Part shown: positions 56,361 through 63,817 of the stretch, in pieces
How positions within the stretch are numbered: position 1 is the first letter of the stretch
Layout of the letters: each line of letters opens with the position of its first letter
From: Dactylosporangium fulvum
GTDB lineage: Bacteria > Actinomycetota > Actinomycetes > Mycobacteriales > Micromonosporaceae
Length of the DNA: 64,000 nt
Assembly: GCF_025137375.1 (NCBI RefSeq)
Contig: NZ_CP073720.1
Coordinates: 3,186,501 to 3,250,500, forward strand
Direction of reading: 5' to 3'
Program-made: the position numbers and the translations under genes
Notes under the pieces: model-generated
The model's database searches: none
What the model saw: the letters and a program-made list of their open reading frames with translations, nothing else
What the model was told of the DNA's origin: nothing

Positions 56361-57726
56361 CCTTCGCGAAGACAGCCGACCGGAAGGCGTTCTGGCGTCG
56401 GCCGGCGCAGTCGAGCGCACTTATGCGCTGGACCGCCGGCACGTCTTTCACTCGTGGTCCGCACAGGCCACGGTCGACCCGATGGTCGTCACCCGAGCCG
56501 AGGGATCGTGGCTGTGGGACGGCGACGGGACGAAGCTGCTGGATTTCACCTCCCAGCTGGTGTTCACCAACCTCGGCCACCAGCATCCGCGGATCGTGCG
56601 CGCGATCCAGCGTCAGGCCGCGAAGCTGTGCACGATCGCCCCGGCACACGCCAACGACGCCCGTTCGGAAGCGGCGCGACTGATCGCGGCACACACCCCC
56701 GCCGACCTGGACCGCGTGTTCTTCACCAACGGCGGAGCCGACGCCAACGAGCACGCGATCCGAATGGCGCGGCTCCACACCGGCCGCCACAAAGTGCTGT
56801 CGACCTACCGCTCGTACCACGGCGGCACCCAACTCGCCGTGAACGTCACCGGGGACCCTCGCCGGTGGGCCAGCGACCACGCCACGGCCGGCACCGTCCA
56901 TTTCTTCGGGCCGTTTCTGTACCGCAGTCCGTTCTCCGCCACGACCGAGCAGGAGGAATGCGAACGCGCGCTCGCCCATCTCGAACAAGTCGTCGCCTTC
57001 GAGGGGCCGGAGACGATCGCGGCCGTCGTGCTGGAGTCGATCCCCGGCACCGCGGGGATCATGGTCCCGCCACCGGGCTACCTCCGCGGTGTGCGAGATC
57101 TGTGCGATCGGCACGGCATCGTCTACATCGCCGACGAGGTGATGGCCGGGTTCGGCCGCGCGGGCCGCTGGTTCGCCGTCGAGCACGGCGACGTGGCGCC
57201 GGACCTGCTGACCTTCGCCAAGGGTGTGAACTGCGGCTACGTTCCTTTGGGCGGAGTGGCGATCAGCGATGCGATCTACGAGACGTTCGCACAGCGGCCC
57301 TACCCCGGTGGGCTCACCTACTCGGGGCACCCGCTGGCTTGTGCGGCCGCCGTCGCGACCATCCAGGTGATGGAGGACGAAGGCGTCGTAGATCATGCCG
57401 ACCGGCTGGGCCGAGAGGTCTTCGGGCCGGCACTCGCCGAACTGGCGCGGAAGCACGCATGGATCGGCGAGGTGAGAGGAGTGGGCGTCTTCTGGGCGCT
57501 GGAACTGGTCGCCGACCGGGTGACCCGGGAGCCCCTGGCGCCTTACGGGGGCGGAAGCGCGGCGATGACGGCCATCATGACTGCGGCCAAGGACGAGGGG
57601 CTGCTGCCGTTCGTCAACTTCAACCGGATCCACCTCGTCCCGCCGCTGAACATCAGCGCGGACGAGGCCTTGGTCGGCATCGGCATGCTCGACCGGGCGC
57701 TGTCCCGGGCCGCTCGCTCCGTGTGA
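56353..57726 (+). CDS. Class III (omega-amino acid:pyruvate type) aminotransferase
   Basis: This 457-aa PLP enzyme has LWDGDGTKLLDFTSQLVFTNLG, FFTNGGADANEHAIRMAR, YRSYHGGT, VLESIPGTAGIMVPP, IADEVMAGFGRAG and the PLP lysine Lys290 in FAKGVNCGYVPLG. It belongs with beta-alanine/taurine:pyruvate transaminases. The product semialdehyde would be the substrate of the overlapping dehydrogenase gene upstream. The ATG at 56353 overlaps that gene by eight bases; longer extensions run inside it. The exact amino donor is not known. Confidence 0.9.
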
Positions 57727-57843
57727 TCCGCCGCGGCACATGAGCCGGGGCCTCAGCCGCCGATGCCGCAACGCAGCGGAGCCGTGCGGTGGAACACGAG
57801 AGCGGTCACAGTCCGGCTCGGGTGCCACCGCTTGTCGGATGCC

Positions 57844-57872
57844 TTGCTTCGGTCTCGAGCGACCTCTATGGT
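57844..57872 (+). promoter_or_regulatory. Candidate sigma-70-type promoter for the riboswitch transcript
   Basis: TTGCTT at 57844 and TATGGT at 57867 are separated by 17 bases and would start transcription near 57879, just at the 5' end of the structured leader at 57881. The rest of the gap from 57727 shows nothing recognisable. Confidence 0.4.
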
Positions 57873-57880
57873 TGGGGCGT

Positions 57881-57953
57881 CCGGGTGAGAGGCGCTGCAA
57901 CGGACCTGCCGGTCCGCCACGCTCGCCCGGAGGCAGTGATCTCAAGGGCGCCT
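57881..57953 (+). promoter_or_regulatory. Candidate S-adenosylhomocysteine (SAH) riboswitch
   Basis: The leader contains the core GCGCTGCAA (57892-57900 region) of the SAH riboswitch. Helix P1 pairs CCGGGTGAG (57881-57889) with CTCGCCCGG (57922-57930). Helix P2 pairs CGGACC (57901-57906) with GGTCCG (57911-57916) around a four-base loop. CCACG (57917-57921) matches the conserved CCAGG joining segment at four of five bases. The pseudoknot pairs AGGCGC (57890-57895) with GCGCCT (57948-57953), preceded by CTCAAG. In the Ralstonia SAH riboswitch, as I recall it, the same positions are GAGCGC and GCGCTC, so pairing is kept with changed bases. A Shine-Dalgarno sequence follows at 57962-57967 and a GTG at 57973. 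SAH binding would likely raise expression. Confidence 0.7.
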
Positions 57954-57972
57954 TCCCATACGGGGAGGCGCG

Positions 57973-58161
57973 GTGCGCACGTCTATGACGGCCGGGGGTT
58001 CCAGCGGCTGTCCGGCGATAGCACGGCGGTTGAAGTCGCCCGTGGAGGCGGCGGTGATGGCTGCCGGCATCGAGGCTGTCTCTTCCGCGTATGCCCAGTG
58101 GGTCACTCCGGATCTGCCGCTGTACGGCAACGACCACGACCGCGGCGATTTCGCTCCCTGA
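57973..58161 (+). CDS. Small hypothetical protein (62 aa) downstream of the SAH-riboswitch-like leader
   Basis: The GTG start at 57973 is preceded by GGGGAGG (57961-57967 region) at good spacing. The 62-aa product has a Ser/Gly-rich N-terminus, a central helix-prone stretch (SPVEAAVMAAGIEAVSSAYAQW) and an acidic C-terminus ending GNDHDRGDFAP. There is no signal peptide or membrane segment. I do not recognise the family. The riboswitch-like leader and the following transporter suggest a link to methyl-cycle metabolism. The leader, the ribosome binding site and the clean stop support it being real. Confidence 0.55.
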   Translation: MRTSMTAGGSSGCPAIARRLKSPVEAAVMAAGIEAVSSAYAQWVTPDLPLYGNDHDRGDFAP

Positions 58162-58233
58162 CACGAGTGCCGGTTTCCGGCTCTTCATGCCCTCTTCCGG
58201 CCACTCGTGTCTTCGTTCTGGGAGCGATTCATC

Positions 58234-59397
58234 ATGCCCGATTCCGGGATTCGTGCCGTGCTGCGTGCCCCGCAGGTCCTGCTGGTCCTCACCGCCAGCC
58301 AGGTCGGCCGCCTACCCCTGGCCTCGGCGCCGCTGGCGCTGCTGGTGTACGCCCGACAGGCGCAGAGCCTCGCGCTGGCCGGGATTGTCGTCGCCATCTA
58401 CACCGCCGGGATGGCGGTCACCGCGCCGCTGCTGGCCCGCACGGTCGATCGCTGGCGGCAGTCACCGGTGCTCTGGGGCTCGGCGGCGTTCTCAGCGGTC
58501 GGGTTCGCCCTCGTTGCGTACGGTGGTCACCGGATCTCGATCATGCTGCTGGGGGCGGCGGTCGCGGGCCTCGGCACCCCGCCGCTGGAGGCCTGCCTGC
58601 GGGCGCTGTGGCCCGCGCTGGTGCCATCGGCCCTGGTACCGGTGGCGTACACCCTGGACATCGCGGTCCAGGAGATCATCTTCGTGGTTGGTCCGTTGAT
58701 CACGCTGTCGGCGGTCGCATTGAGCGGCCCGGCGGCGGGAGTGCTCACCGCGGCAGCGCTCCAGTTAGGTGGGGTGGCGGCCTTCACCGTGGCCCCCGCC
58801 GTCCGCGAATGGCGCGGCGTGCCGGCGCACCGGCACTGGGCCGGCCCGCTGCGGGTCCGGCACTTCTCGATCATGGTCGTGGGCGTGGCCTGCGTGGGGG
58901 CGGCGGTAGGCAGCCTGCCGGTCGCGCTGACCGGGTATGCGGAGGCGGCCGGCGACCGGTCGCTGACCGGGTGGCTGCTCGCGGCCCAGGCCGGTGGGGC
59001 GCTGATCGGAGGTCTGCTCTACACACGCGCCGCTCCGGGTGACGCCCGGCGGTTGCCGCTGCTCGCGGTCGCTTTTGCGGCAGGTTATGTACCGTTGGTG
59101 GGCGTGCCCGGTCCGGGATTCATGGCGGCGCTGGTGGCGGTCAGCGGACTGGCCTTGCCGCCGCTGCTGACCGCGGTGTTCCTCGCTGCCGACCGGCTGG
59201 CGCCGAAGGGGACGGCGGTGGAGGCGTTCGCCTGGATCATGACCGCATTCACGGTGGGGAGCGCGCTGGGTGCCGCGCTGACCGGGACATTGGCAGAGAC
59301 GAACCTTCGGTACGGCTTCCTGTTCGCTCCAGCGATCGGAGTGGTGTCGGTGCTGTCCATGGCGCTCGTCTCCGGTGAGCGAACCCGGCGCCGGTGA
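58234..59397 (+). CDS. MFS transporter
   Basis: This 387-aa protein has 12 predicted membrane segments, the cytoplasmic loop ARTVDRWRQSP after segment 2 in place of the MFS motif A, and long hydrophobic stretches to the end. The ATG at 58234 follows GGGAG by nine bases; a GTG at 58207 is an alternative. It lies 72 bp after the 62-aa ORF, on the same strand, so both may be under the SAH-riboswitch-like leader. Substrate is unknown; export of an amino acid, nucleoside or small drug-like molecule is possible. Confidence 0.88.
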   Translation: MPDSGIRAVLRAPQVLLVLTASQVGRLPLASAPLALLVYARQAQSLALAGIVVAIYTAGMAVTAPLLARTVDRWRQSPVLWGSAAFSAVGFALVAYGGHRISIMLLGAAVAGLGTPPLEACLRALWPALVPSALVPVAYTLDIAVQEIIFVVGPLITLSAVALSGPAAGVLTAAALQLGGVAAFTVAPAVREWRGVPAHRHWAGPLRVRHFSIMVVGVACVGAAVGSLPVALTGYAEAAGDRSLTGWLLAAQAGGALIGGLLYTRAAPGDARRLPLLAVAFAAGYVPLVGVPGPGFMAALVAVSGLALPPLLTAVFLAADRLAPKGTAVEAFAWIMTAFTVGSALGAALTGTLAETNLRYGFLFAPAIGVVSVLSMALVSGERTRRR

Positions 59398-59435
59398 CGC
59401 CGGTCCAGCCGCGCTCTGACTGAGCGTTGGCCTGG

Positions 59436-59888
59436 TCAGGTCAGGGGGTCCGGGTCTGTGCCGTAGAACCCGGCGGCGTCGGTGTCGGAGAGGCTGATCG
59501 AGTCTGGGTGGGGTGCGGTGGTGTGCTCGGATGCGTCGCCACGGAGGTCGATCCCGATCCCCTCCCGCCTGAGGTCGGCTTCGAGTGTGTCGGGCAGGTC
59601 TCCCGGTGCGAGGCCGGGGTGCTCGGCCCGGGCGTTTCCGGCGAGCCGCGCCACGCGGGGGCGGGTCTGGCTGTCCCACGGTGGTAGCCGGATGTGGACG
59701 GTGTGCGTGACGCCGCGCAGAGCGACCGTGGCGTGGATCTGGCCAGCCTGGATCGTGAACGAGGTGACGCCGTCGTTGCGGGCGATGCTGCGTGCCTTGG
59801 GCAGGAGCGGGTTCGGTACTGCCACCTTCGAGGTCTCGATGGTTTTCAGCCAGGCCCGGCCCCAGGGGGTGGCCCCGAACTCGGCCAT
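59436..59888 (-). pseudogene. SWIM zinc-finger family protein remnant (N-terminal part)
   Basis: The 150-aa product starts MAEFGATPWGRAWLKTIET and continues with PNPLLPKARSIARN and RGVTHTVHIRLPPW. This is the conserved beginning of actinobacterial SWIM-domain proteins encoded next to SNF2 helicases. It stops before the CxC/CxH zinc-finger region. The normal proteins are much longer, so this is a truncated gene. The preceding SNF2 remnant on the same strand supports decay of the pair. Confidence 0.6.
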
Positions 59889-59892
59889 CAGA

Positions 59893-60119
59893 TCAGCCTT
59901 TCGTCGTCGAGCCGGAGGACGTGGAGTACTGCTTGGGCGGCAGGTCCGCGGCGACGTCCGCCTTCGTCCGTCGCAATAGGTGCGGCGCGACCAGTCCGTT
60001 GAGGCGTGCCGCGGCGGTCGCCGAGCGACGCTGCTCGATCGGGGTGGCGAAGTGTTGCCGGAAGCGTGCCCGGTTGCCGAGCAGCCCGGGGTTGGTCACG
60101 TTGAGGATGGACCAGAGAC
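59893..60119 (-). pseudogene. SNF2-family helicase fragment
   Basis: About 63 residues match an internal piece of SNF2 helicases: LWSILNVTNPGLLGNRARFRQHFATPIE, then LVAPHLLRRTKADVAADLPPKQ ending near 59929. The ATP-binding motifs before it and the helicase C domain after it are both missing. The sequence after PPKQ runs on for 11 unrelated codons. This is a remnant with an internal deletion, next to the SWIM remnant that would have been its partner. Confidence 0.65.
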
Positions 60120-60132
60120 GGAGGCAACCGAC

Positions 60133-60240
60133 ATGCGCAATGTGGTCTGGCTGATCAGCGGGTACGCCGCGATCAGCCTGCTGACACTGGTGGCGGTGAT
60201 CTGCGGATCTTTTCGGGAGCAAGTCACTAGGCCGAAATGA
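60133..60240 (+). CDS. Small single-span membrane protein (35 aa)
   Basis: A short ORF starts at ATG 60133 with GGAGG eight bases upstream. It encodes one hydrophobic helix (VVWLISGYAAISLLTLVAVIC) with a charged tail (REQVTRPK). It begins right where the SNF2 fragment on the other strand ends, so it may be the N-terminal stub of a longer membrane protein cut by the same rearrangement. No function assigned. Confidence 0.4.
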   Translation: MRNVVWLISGYAAISLLTLVAVICGSFREQVTRPK

Positions 60241-60288
60241 GTACCGCTACTCGGTCGGCGCGGATGCACGACGGTCAAGACTTGCCAC

Positions 60289-60792
60289 ATGACACTCACC
60301 GGTCGCGGCAACTCGCCTGAACGCGGTGTTCCACCGATGTCCGAAGCGGCTCGGTCGAACTGGCTGCTGTGGTCCTTGCTCCTGCCGGCCCTCGCTGTTC
60401 CCGGTGCGCTGAATTCGCTGTGGGGCGGAATCGTCCTCACCACGCCGTTCTTCGGCGAAGAGCCGTCGCCCATCGACCGGGCGACCGCCGCTGCCGCCAT
60501 GTGGTCCGGTGTGTCTTTGTGCCTGTTCACCGCGATCGTCACCGCAATCGTGTCGCGCCGGTTCGTGGCACCTGCGCTGTGCGGTGTCGCGGCGCTCGGC
60601 TTGGCGTTGCTCGTCCTCACACGTTGGGACACGAGTGTCCCGCTCAGCAGCGCCGAGTTTCGTGTCGGGTGGGCCGCGGCATGGTGGTCGCCGACGAGCT
60701 GGATCGTCGTGGTCGTTGCCGTCGTGCTCCCGGTGCGCAGCGCGTATCGGGCGGTCTCGCACCGCCGATCATCCTCCCGCAGCGTGTTATGA
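60289..60792 (+). CDS. Hypothetical membrane protein with four predicted helices
   Basis: The 167-aa product (or 151 aa if ATG 60337 is used) has four hydrophobic stretches: LLWSLLLPALAVPGALN, SGVSLCLFTAIVTAIV, ALCGVAALGLALLVL and WIVVVVAVVLPV. The basic C-terminal tail is RRSSSRS. Neither start has a clear ribosome binding site. The 3' end converges with and overlaps the thioredoxin-fold gene by six bases. The family is not recognised. Confidence 0.6.
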   Translation: MTLTGRGNSPERGVPPMSEAARSNWLLWSLLLPALAVPGALNSLWGGIVLTTPFFGEEPSPIDRATAAAAMWSGVSLCLFTAIVTAIVSRRFVAPALCGVAALGLALLVLTRWDTSVPLSSAEFRVGWAAAWWSPTSWIVVVVAVVLPVRSAYRAVSHRRSSSRSVL

Positions 60793-61101
60793 CGCCATTT
60801 TCCTGGTGAGGGCGGCGACCAGATCGCTCACCTCAGGCACGCCGGCGAGCCCGGCCGGCGTGGAATAGATTCGGCAAGCCAGCGTGCCGGCCGCGGCCGC
60901 GGTGTCGAACAGGTCGGCGCCGTCGACGGTGAAGGTGGGCGATCCGGCGAAGCCGAGCGCGGCCGCCTCGGCGTCGGTCTCCACCGGCACGAACGCGATC
61001 GGAACGTCGGCGCGGCCTACCTCGTCCATGGCCTGCCGCAGCCGCTGTCCGGCTGTCCGCCAATTCGGGCAGCCGGCGAAATACCACACCGTCACCTGCA
61101 C
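60787..61101 (-). CDS. Thioredoxin-fold family protein
   Basis: This 104-aa cytoplasmic protein has the N-terminal strand VTVWYFAGCPNW, where a single Cys sits in the position of the thioredoxin CxxC, then ETDAEAAALGFAGSPTFTVDG with the cis-Pro region SPTF, and CRIYSTPAGLAGVP. This matches a small actinobacterial thioredoxin-like family often found beside mercury- or thiol-related genes. The 5' end lies ten bases from a 62-bp inverted repeat. Its partner is unknown. Confidence 0.8.
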   Translation of the reverse strand: MQVTVWYFAGCPNWRTAGQRLRQAMDEVGRADVPIAFVPVETDAEAAALGFAGSPTFTVDGADLFDTAAAAGTLACRIYSTPAGLAGVPEVSDLVAALTRKMAS

Positions 61102-61111
61102 ACCTACGATT

Positions 61112-61173
61112 CTGCTCTACGCCGGCGCTATGCGGAAGCAGCTCGAGCTTCCGCATGAAGTGGTGGTCGCTAC
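61112..61173. repeat. Left 62-bp imperfect inverted repeat (pairs with 61685-61746)
   Basis: The reverse complement of this segment matches 61685-61746 at about 56 of 62 bases. It also contains its own 10-bp perfect hairpin, ATGCGGAAGC (61130-61139) and GCTTCCGCAT (61147-61156). The two repeats enclose about 510 bp with a decayed GyrI-like gene. Confidence 0.8.
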
Positions 61174-61618
61174 CGGTGCTGCCAACGCTGGTCGGGCCAG
61201 GCGGAGTCGACCAGATCTGTGCAGGCGTTGCCGCAGGTGTGCGGGTAGGCGACATCAGTGACGAGGTCCGCCGGGGCGGAGTTGAGGGCGTTGGGGTAGG
61301 AGATCTCACGGGCCGGTCCGGTGAGGGGCAGACCGTGCCGGTGCAGCCATCCGGAGACGGTGTGGTGGGCGACCAGGACTCGGGGATAGAGGGCATCGGC
61401 GGGCGGCAGAGAGACGTAGACCTGCGCGTGCGCCGGCTCCAGGCGCACACCGATCCGGCCGCGCGGCTCGACGCTGCCTTCTGTAGGGGCGCAGACCTCC
61501 ACCGATCCTTCGGAATCCTCCGAGACGAGGCTGTGGAAGCAGACGTACAGCGGCCCGGTGAGGGGCAACTGGGCCCCCGGAGCAGGGCGAACAGTTCCTC
61601 GCAGGGACTTGATGCCAC
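61170..61618 (-). pseudogene. GyrI-like effector-binding domain remnant of a MerR-type regulator
   Basis: The frame reads GPLYVCFHSLVSEDSEGSVEVC, then GRIGVRLEPAHAQVYVSLP, LYPRVLVAHHTVSGWLHRHGL and ISYPNALNSAPADLVTDVAYP, matching the GyrI-like ligand domain of MerR regulators. Immediately upstream the matching piece CEELFALLRG is in another frame, so there is a frameshift near 61575. No helix-turn-helix domain is found. The remnant lies between two 62-bp inverted repeats. Confidence 0.6.
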
Positions 61619-61684
61619 CGGTGGCGTCGACTCCGCTCCAAGCCGTGGTCGACAAAAGTGGCTCTCGCTCCCGTTCTCGCGAAT

Positions 61685-61746
61685 GTAGCGACCACCGCTT
61701 CATGCAGAAGCTCGAACTGCTTCCGCGTAGGGCCGGCGAAGAGCAG
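61685..61746. repeat. Right 62-bp imperfect inverted repeat (pairs with 61112-61173)
   Basis: This segment is the inverted partner of 61112-61173, with about six mismatches. Its internal hairpin is less perfect than that of the left copy. No transposase lies between the two, so a non-autonomous element or an inverted duplication are both possible. Confidence 0.8.
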
Positions 61747-61815
61747 GCATGCGTTCGCGAGCCCGCACAGGACCGGAGAGGCGTTCGTGCTCTTCGACGG
61801 GCTGTTGTTGTCTTG

Positions 61816-62208
61816 CTATCTCGGTGGTGTCACACCGTCACGACGGGGCAGCGACCGGCCGACGCCCATGGCGACGACACCGCCGATCCAAGCCGCACTG
61901 GCCCAGACGGCGTGAAACACGTATCCCGGCAACTGTTGCAAGTCGCGGACCTCGTTGACGACCGCCACCAACAGGTATGCCGCCGACACCGCTACGACGA
62001 TCACCAGGAGTCGGGCCAGCGGCCGCCGCGCGTTTGCAAAGACGCTGAGGATCGCGCCTGGAACAGCCAAGAGCACGTACGAAAGACGTATGCCGTCGCT
62101 GGCGGACCAGGCCCAGTCGAAGACCAACGCCACGCCGGTGGCGAGGACAACAACGGTCGTCAGCCAGGCTAGGCTCGACCGCCACGAGAAGTCATCGCCA
62201 TCGGCCAC
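61816..62208 (-). CDS. Hypothetical membrane protein with four predicted helices
   Basis: The 130-aa product, from a GTG at 62208, has four hydrophobic segments: SLAWLTTVVVLATGVALVF, LSYVLLAVPGAILSVFA, LLVIVVAVSAAYLLVAV and VFHAVWASAAWIGGVVAMGVG. The C-terminus is short and basic. The open frame continues upstream into the reductoisomerase gene in another frame, which I reject. It lies 68 bp downstream of that gene on the same strand. No function assigned. Confidence 0.55.
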   Translation of the reverse strand: MADGDDFSWRSSLAWLTTVVVLATGVALVFDWAWSASDGIRLSYVLLAVPGAILSVFANARRPLARLLVIVVAVSAAYLLVAVVNEVRDLQQLPGYVFHAVWASAAWIGGVVAMGVGRSLPRRDGVTPPR

Positions 62209-62276
62209 GTACCGATTGTAGAGCGCCGCAGGCTGCACGCCCTGGTCGCCGCTGTGCGAGGCGTCGGAGTGAAGAT

Positions 62277-63743
62277 TCAGACTGAGATGTCGACGGGCGG
62301 GCGCAGCGGGGCGAGGTTCGCGAGCGCTTCGTGCATCGGGTTCTTCCGGAATGCGTCCACGAGCCGGTTGTCCGGGTCGCCGGGCCCGTCGAAGGCGGGG
62401 AATGCGACCTGTTCGCACGCCGCCTGGAAACGCGGGCCCCACTTGCGGGCGCCGAGCCGGGCCGTGACCGAGCAGTTGTCCACCATGTAGGCGACGTCGC
62501 GGGCGTGCATGTACGGCAGCAGCGAGTCCACCGCCTCGATGATCGACTCGTTGATGATCTCTGACCAGGGGTGGCCGCGTTCGGCGAGCAGATCCACCTG
62601 GGCGGTCAACACGGCGAGGAAGGCGCCCGCGGTGAACGGCTCGACCGGCAGGTCACGCTCGGTGCGCCGGGCCCGCACCGCCGGACCGGCCGCCCACATC
62701 GGCGACCCGCTGATCGGTGCCATCGGCCGGCTGGCCAGCCGCTCGGCGGCCAGCACCACGCTGCGCAACTCGTTGCCCGAATCGACCTCGTCGTAGATCT
62801 CCGCGACCAAGTCGAGGGCCGGCCGGTAGGTGGCCGCGTACGCCCGGTCGAAGACGTCCTGGCCGGCCGGGCCCAGCCGGTCGCGCACTGCGGCCAGCCC
62901 GTCGGCGGAGATGGTCCGCGCGATGGGCCCGGTCACGTTCTCGCAGGAGCGCTCGTAGGCGGTCTGCGGGTCGTCGCCGGCGAGTCGGAAGCGTTGGTAG
63001 AGGCTTTCCACCAGTCCGTGGACGGCGCCGAGGAGGATGGCCCGCTCGCCGACGATGTCAGATCGGTATTCGTGGTTCAGCGTGGTGCCGAACGTGTAGG
63101 GCGAGCCCAGCCCGATCGACCATGCCAGCGCGCGCTCGACGGCCCGCCCGTCGTGGTCGCGGTGCACGGCCACGCTGCTGTTGATGCCGGCGCCGTTGAC
63201 CTGCGCGCCCTGCAGGTAGAGCCGCCGCACCGAGTCGCCCATCCCCTTTGGGCAGACGGCGATGACGCTGATGTCGGCCGGGAAATCACCGCCGGTCTGG
63301 CTCAGGTGACCGACTAGGAAGCCGTGTGAGAGCCCCAGCGTCGTGCCGGGCCGCAGCGCGGCGAACAGCTCTCGGTGGTGTGCGGCGAGAGCCGCGTCGG
63401 AGACGAGCGCGATGACCAGGTCGCTGCTGGCTGCCACGGACAGCCAGTCGCCCAGCGTGCCGTCGTCGGTCCGGAACCCCTCGGTCCGCGCCGCGTCCAC
63501 CGAGGCGGAGCCGGGCCGCAGCCCCACCGCCACCGGGATCTGGCTGCCGGCCAGCGAGTCGCGTAGGTTCAGCGCCTGTGCCCGGCCCTGTGGTCCCCAC
63601 CCGAGCACGCCGATCCGGCGTACGCCGGCGAGGGCGGCCGGTAGCAACGCGAACAGGTGCCGCCCGCCGGGCACGATCGTCTCGGCGCCACCGGGCAGAT
63701 CAACGCTGCGGACGGGGAAGATCTGGGATGTGAGTGCGGCCAT
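62277..63743 (-). CDS. ilvC: Ketol-acid reductoisomerase, plant-like class II type
   Basis: This 488-aa enzyme has the NADPH motif GWGPQG (48-53) and class II length. It should isomerise and reduce acetolactate to dihydroxyisovalerate in branched-chain amino acid synthesis. Many segments match the plant chloroplast form as I remember it rather than the E. coli or short class I bacterial forms: TLGLSHGFLVGHL, ISVIAVCPKGMG, VRRLYLQG, NGAGINSSVAVH, LNHEYRSDIVGERAILLGAVHG, ESL, EIINESIIEAVDSL and MHARDVAYMVDNCSVTARLG. The ATG at 63743 is divergent from a LysR gene across 74 bp. Bacterial ilvY-ilvC pairs have the same layout. It may be an accessory copy, since most actinomycetes carry a class I enzyme. 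Confidence 0.9.
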   Translation of the reverse strand: MAALTSQIFPVRSVDLPGGAETIVPGGRHLFALLPAALAGVRRIGVLGWGPQGRAQALNLRDSLAGSQIPVAVGLRPGSASVDAARTEGFRTDDGTLGDWLSVAASSDLVIALVSDAALAAHHRELFAALRPGTTLGLSHGFLVGHLSQTGGDFPADISVIAVCPKGMGDSVRRLYLQGAQVNGAGINSSVAVHRDHDGRAVERALAWSIGLGSPYTFGTTLNHEYRSDIVGERAILLGAVHGLVESLYQRFRLAGDDPQTAYERSCENVTGPIARTISADGLAAVRDRLGPAGQDVFDRAYAATYRPALDLVAEIYDEVDSGNELRSVVLAAERLASRPMAPISGSPMWAAGPAVRARRTERDLPVEPFTAGAFLAVLTAQVDLLAERGHPWSEIINESIIEAVDSLLPYMHARDVAYMVDNCSVTARLGARKWGPRFQAACEQVAFPAFDGPGDPDNRLVDAFRKNPMHEALANLAPLRPPVDISV

Positions 63744-63770
63744 GACGCCGTTCTACCGGCGACAATCAAG

Positions 63771-63785
63771 TTGCAGCAAGCGCAA
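63771..63785. promoter_or_regulatory. Candidate LysR operator, site 1
   Basis: TTGCAGCAAGCGCAA has TTGC and GCAA arms around seven bases, matching the symmetrical layout of LysR recognition sites. It lies in the 74-bp gap between the reductoisomerase gene and the LysR gene. Confidence 0.5.
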
Positions 63786-63790
63786 TCATC

Positions 63791-63805
63791 GCAACGACAC
63801 GTTGC
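63791..63805. promoter_or_regulatory. Candidate LysR operator, site 2
   Basis: GCAACGACACGTTGC has GCAAC and GTTGC arms around five bases. It is five bases from site 1. Paired palindromes in a divergent promoter are typical of IlvY-like control with recognition and activation sites. Confidence 0.5.
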
Positions 63806-63817
63806 AGGAGATGGAAG

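Noticed and set aside
57973..58161. The 62-aa ORF as a RiPP precursor
   Set aside because: There is no maturation enzyme nearby and no recognisable leader or core pattern. Only the transporter is adjacent.
61170..61703. Treating the GyrI-like frame as an intact 177-aa protein
   Set aside because: The N-terminal 50 residues do not resemble the family and the expected preceding segment is found in another frame, so a frameshifted remnant fits better.
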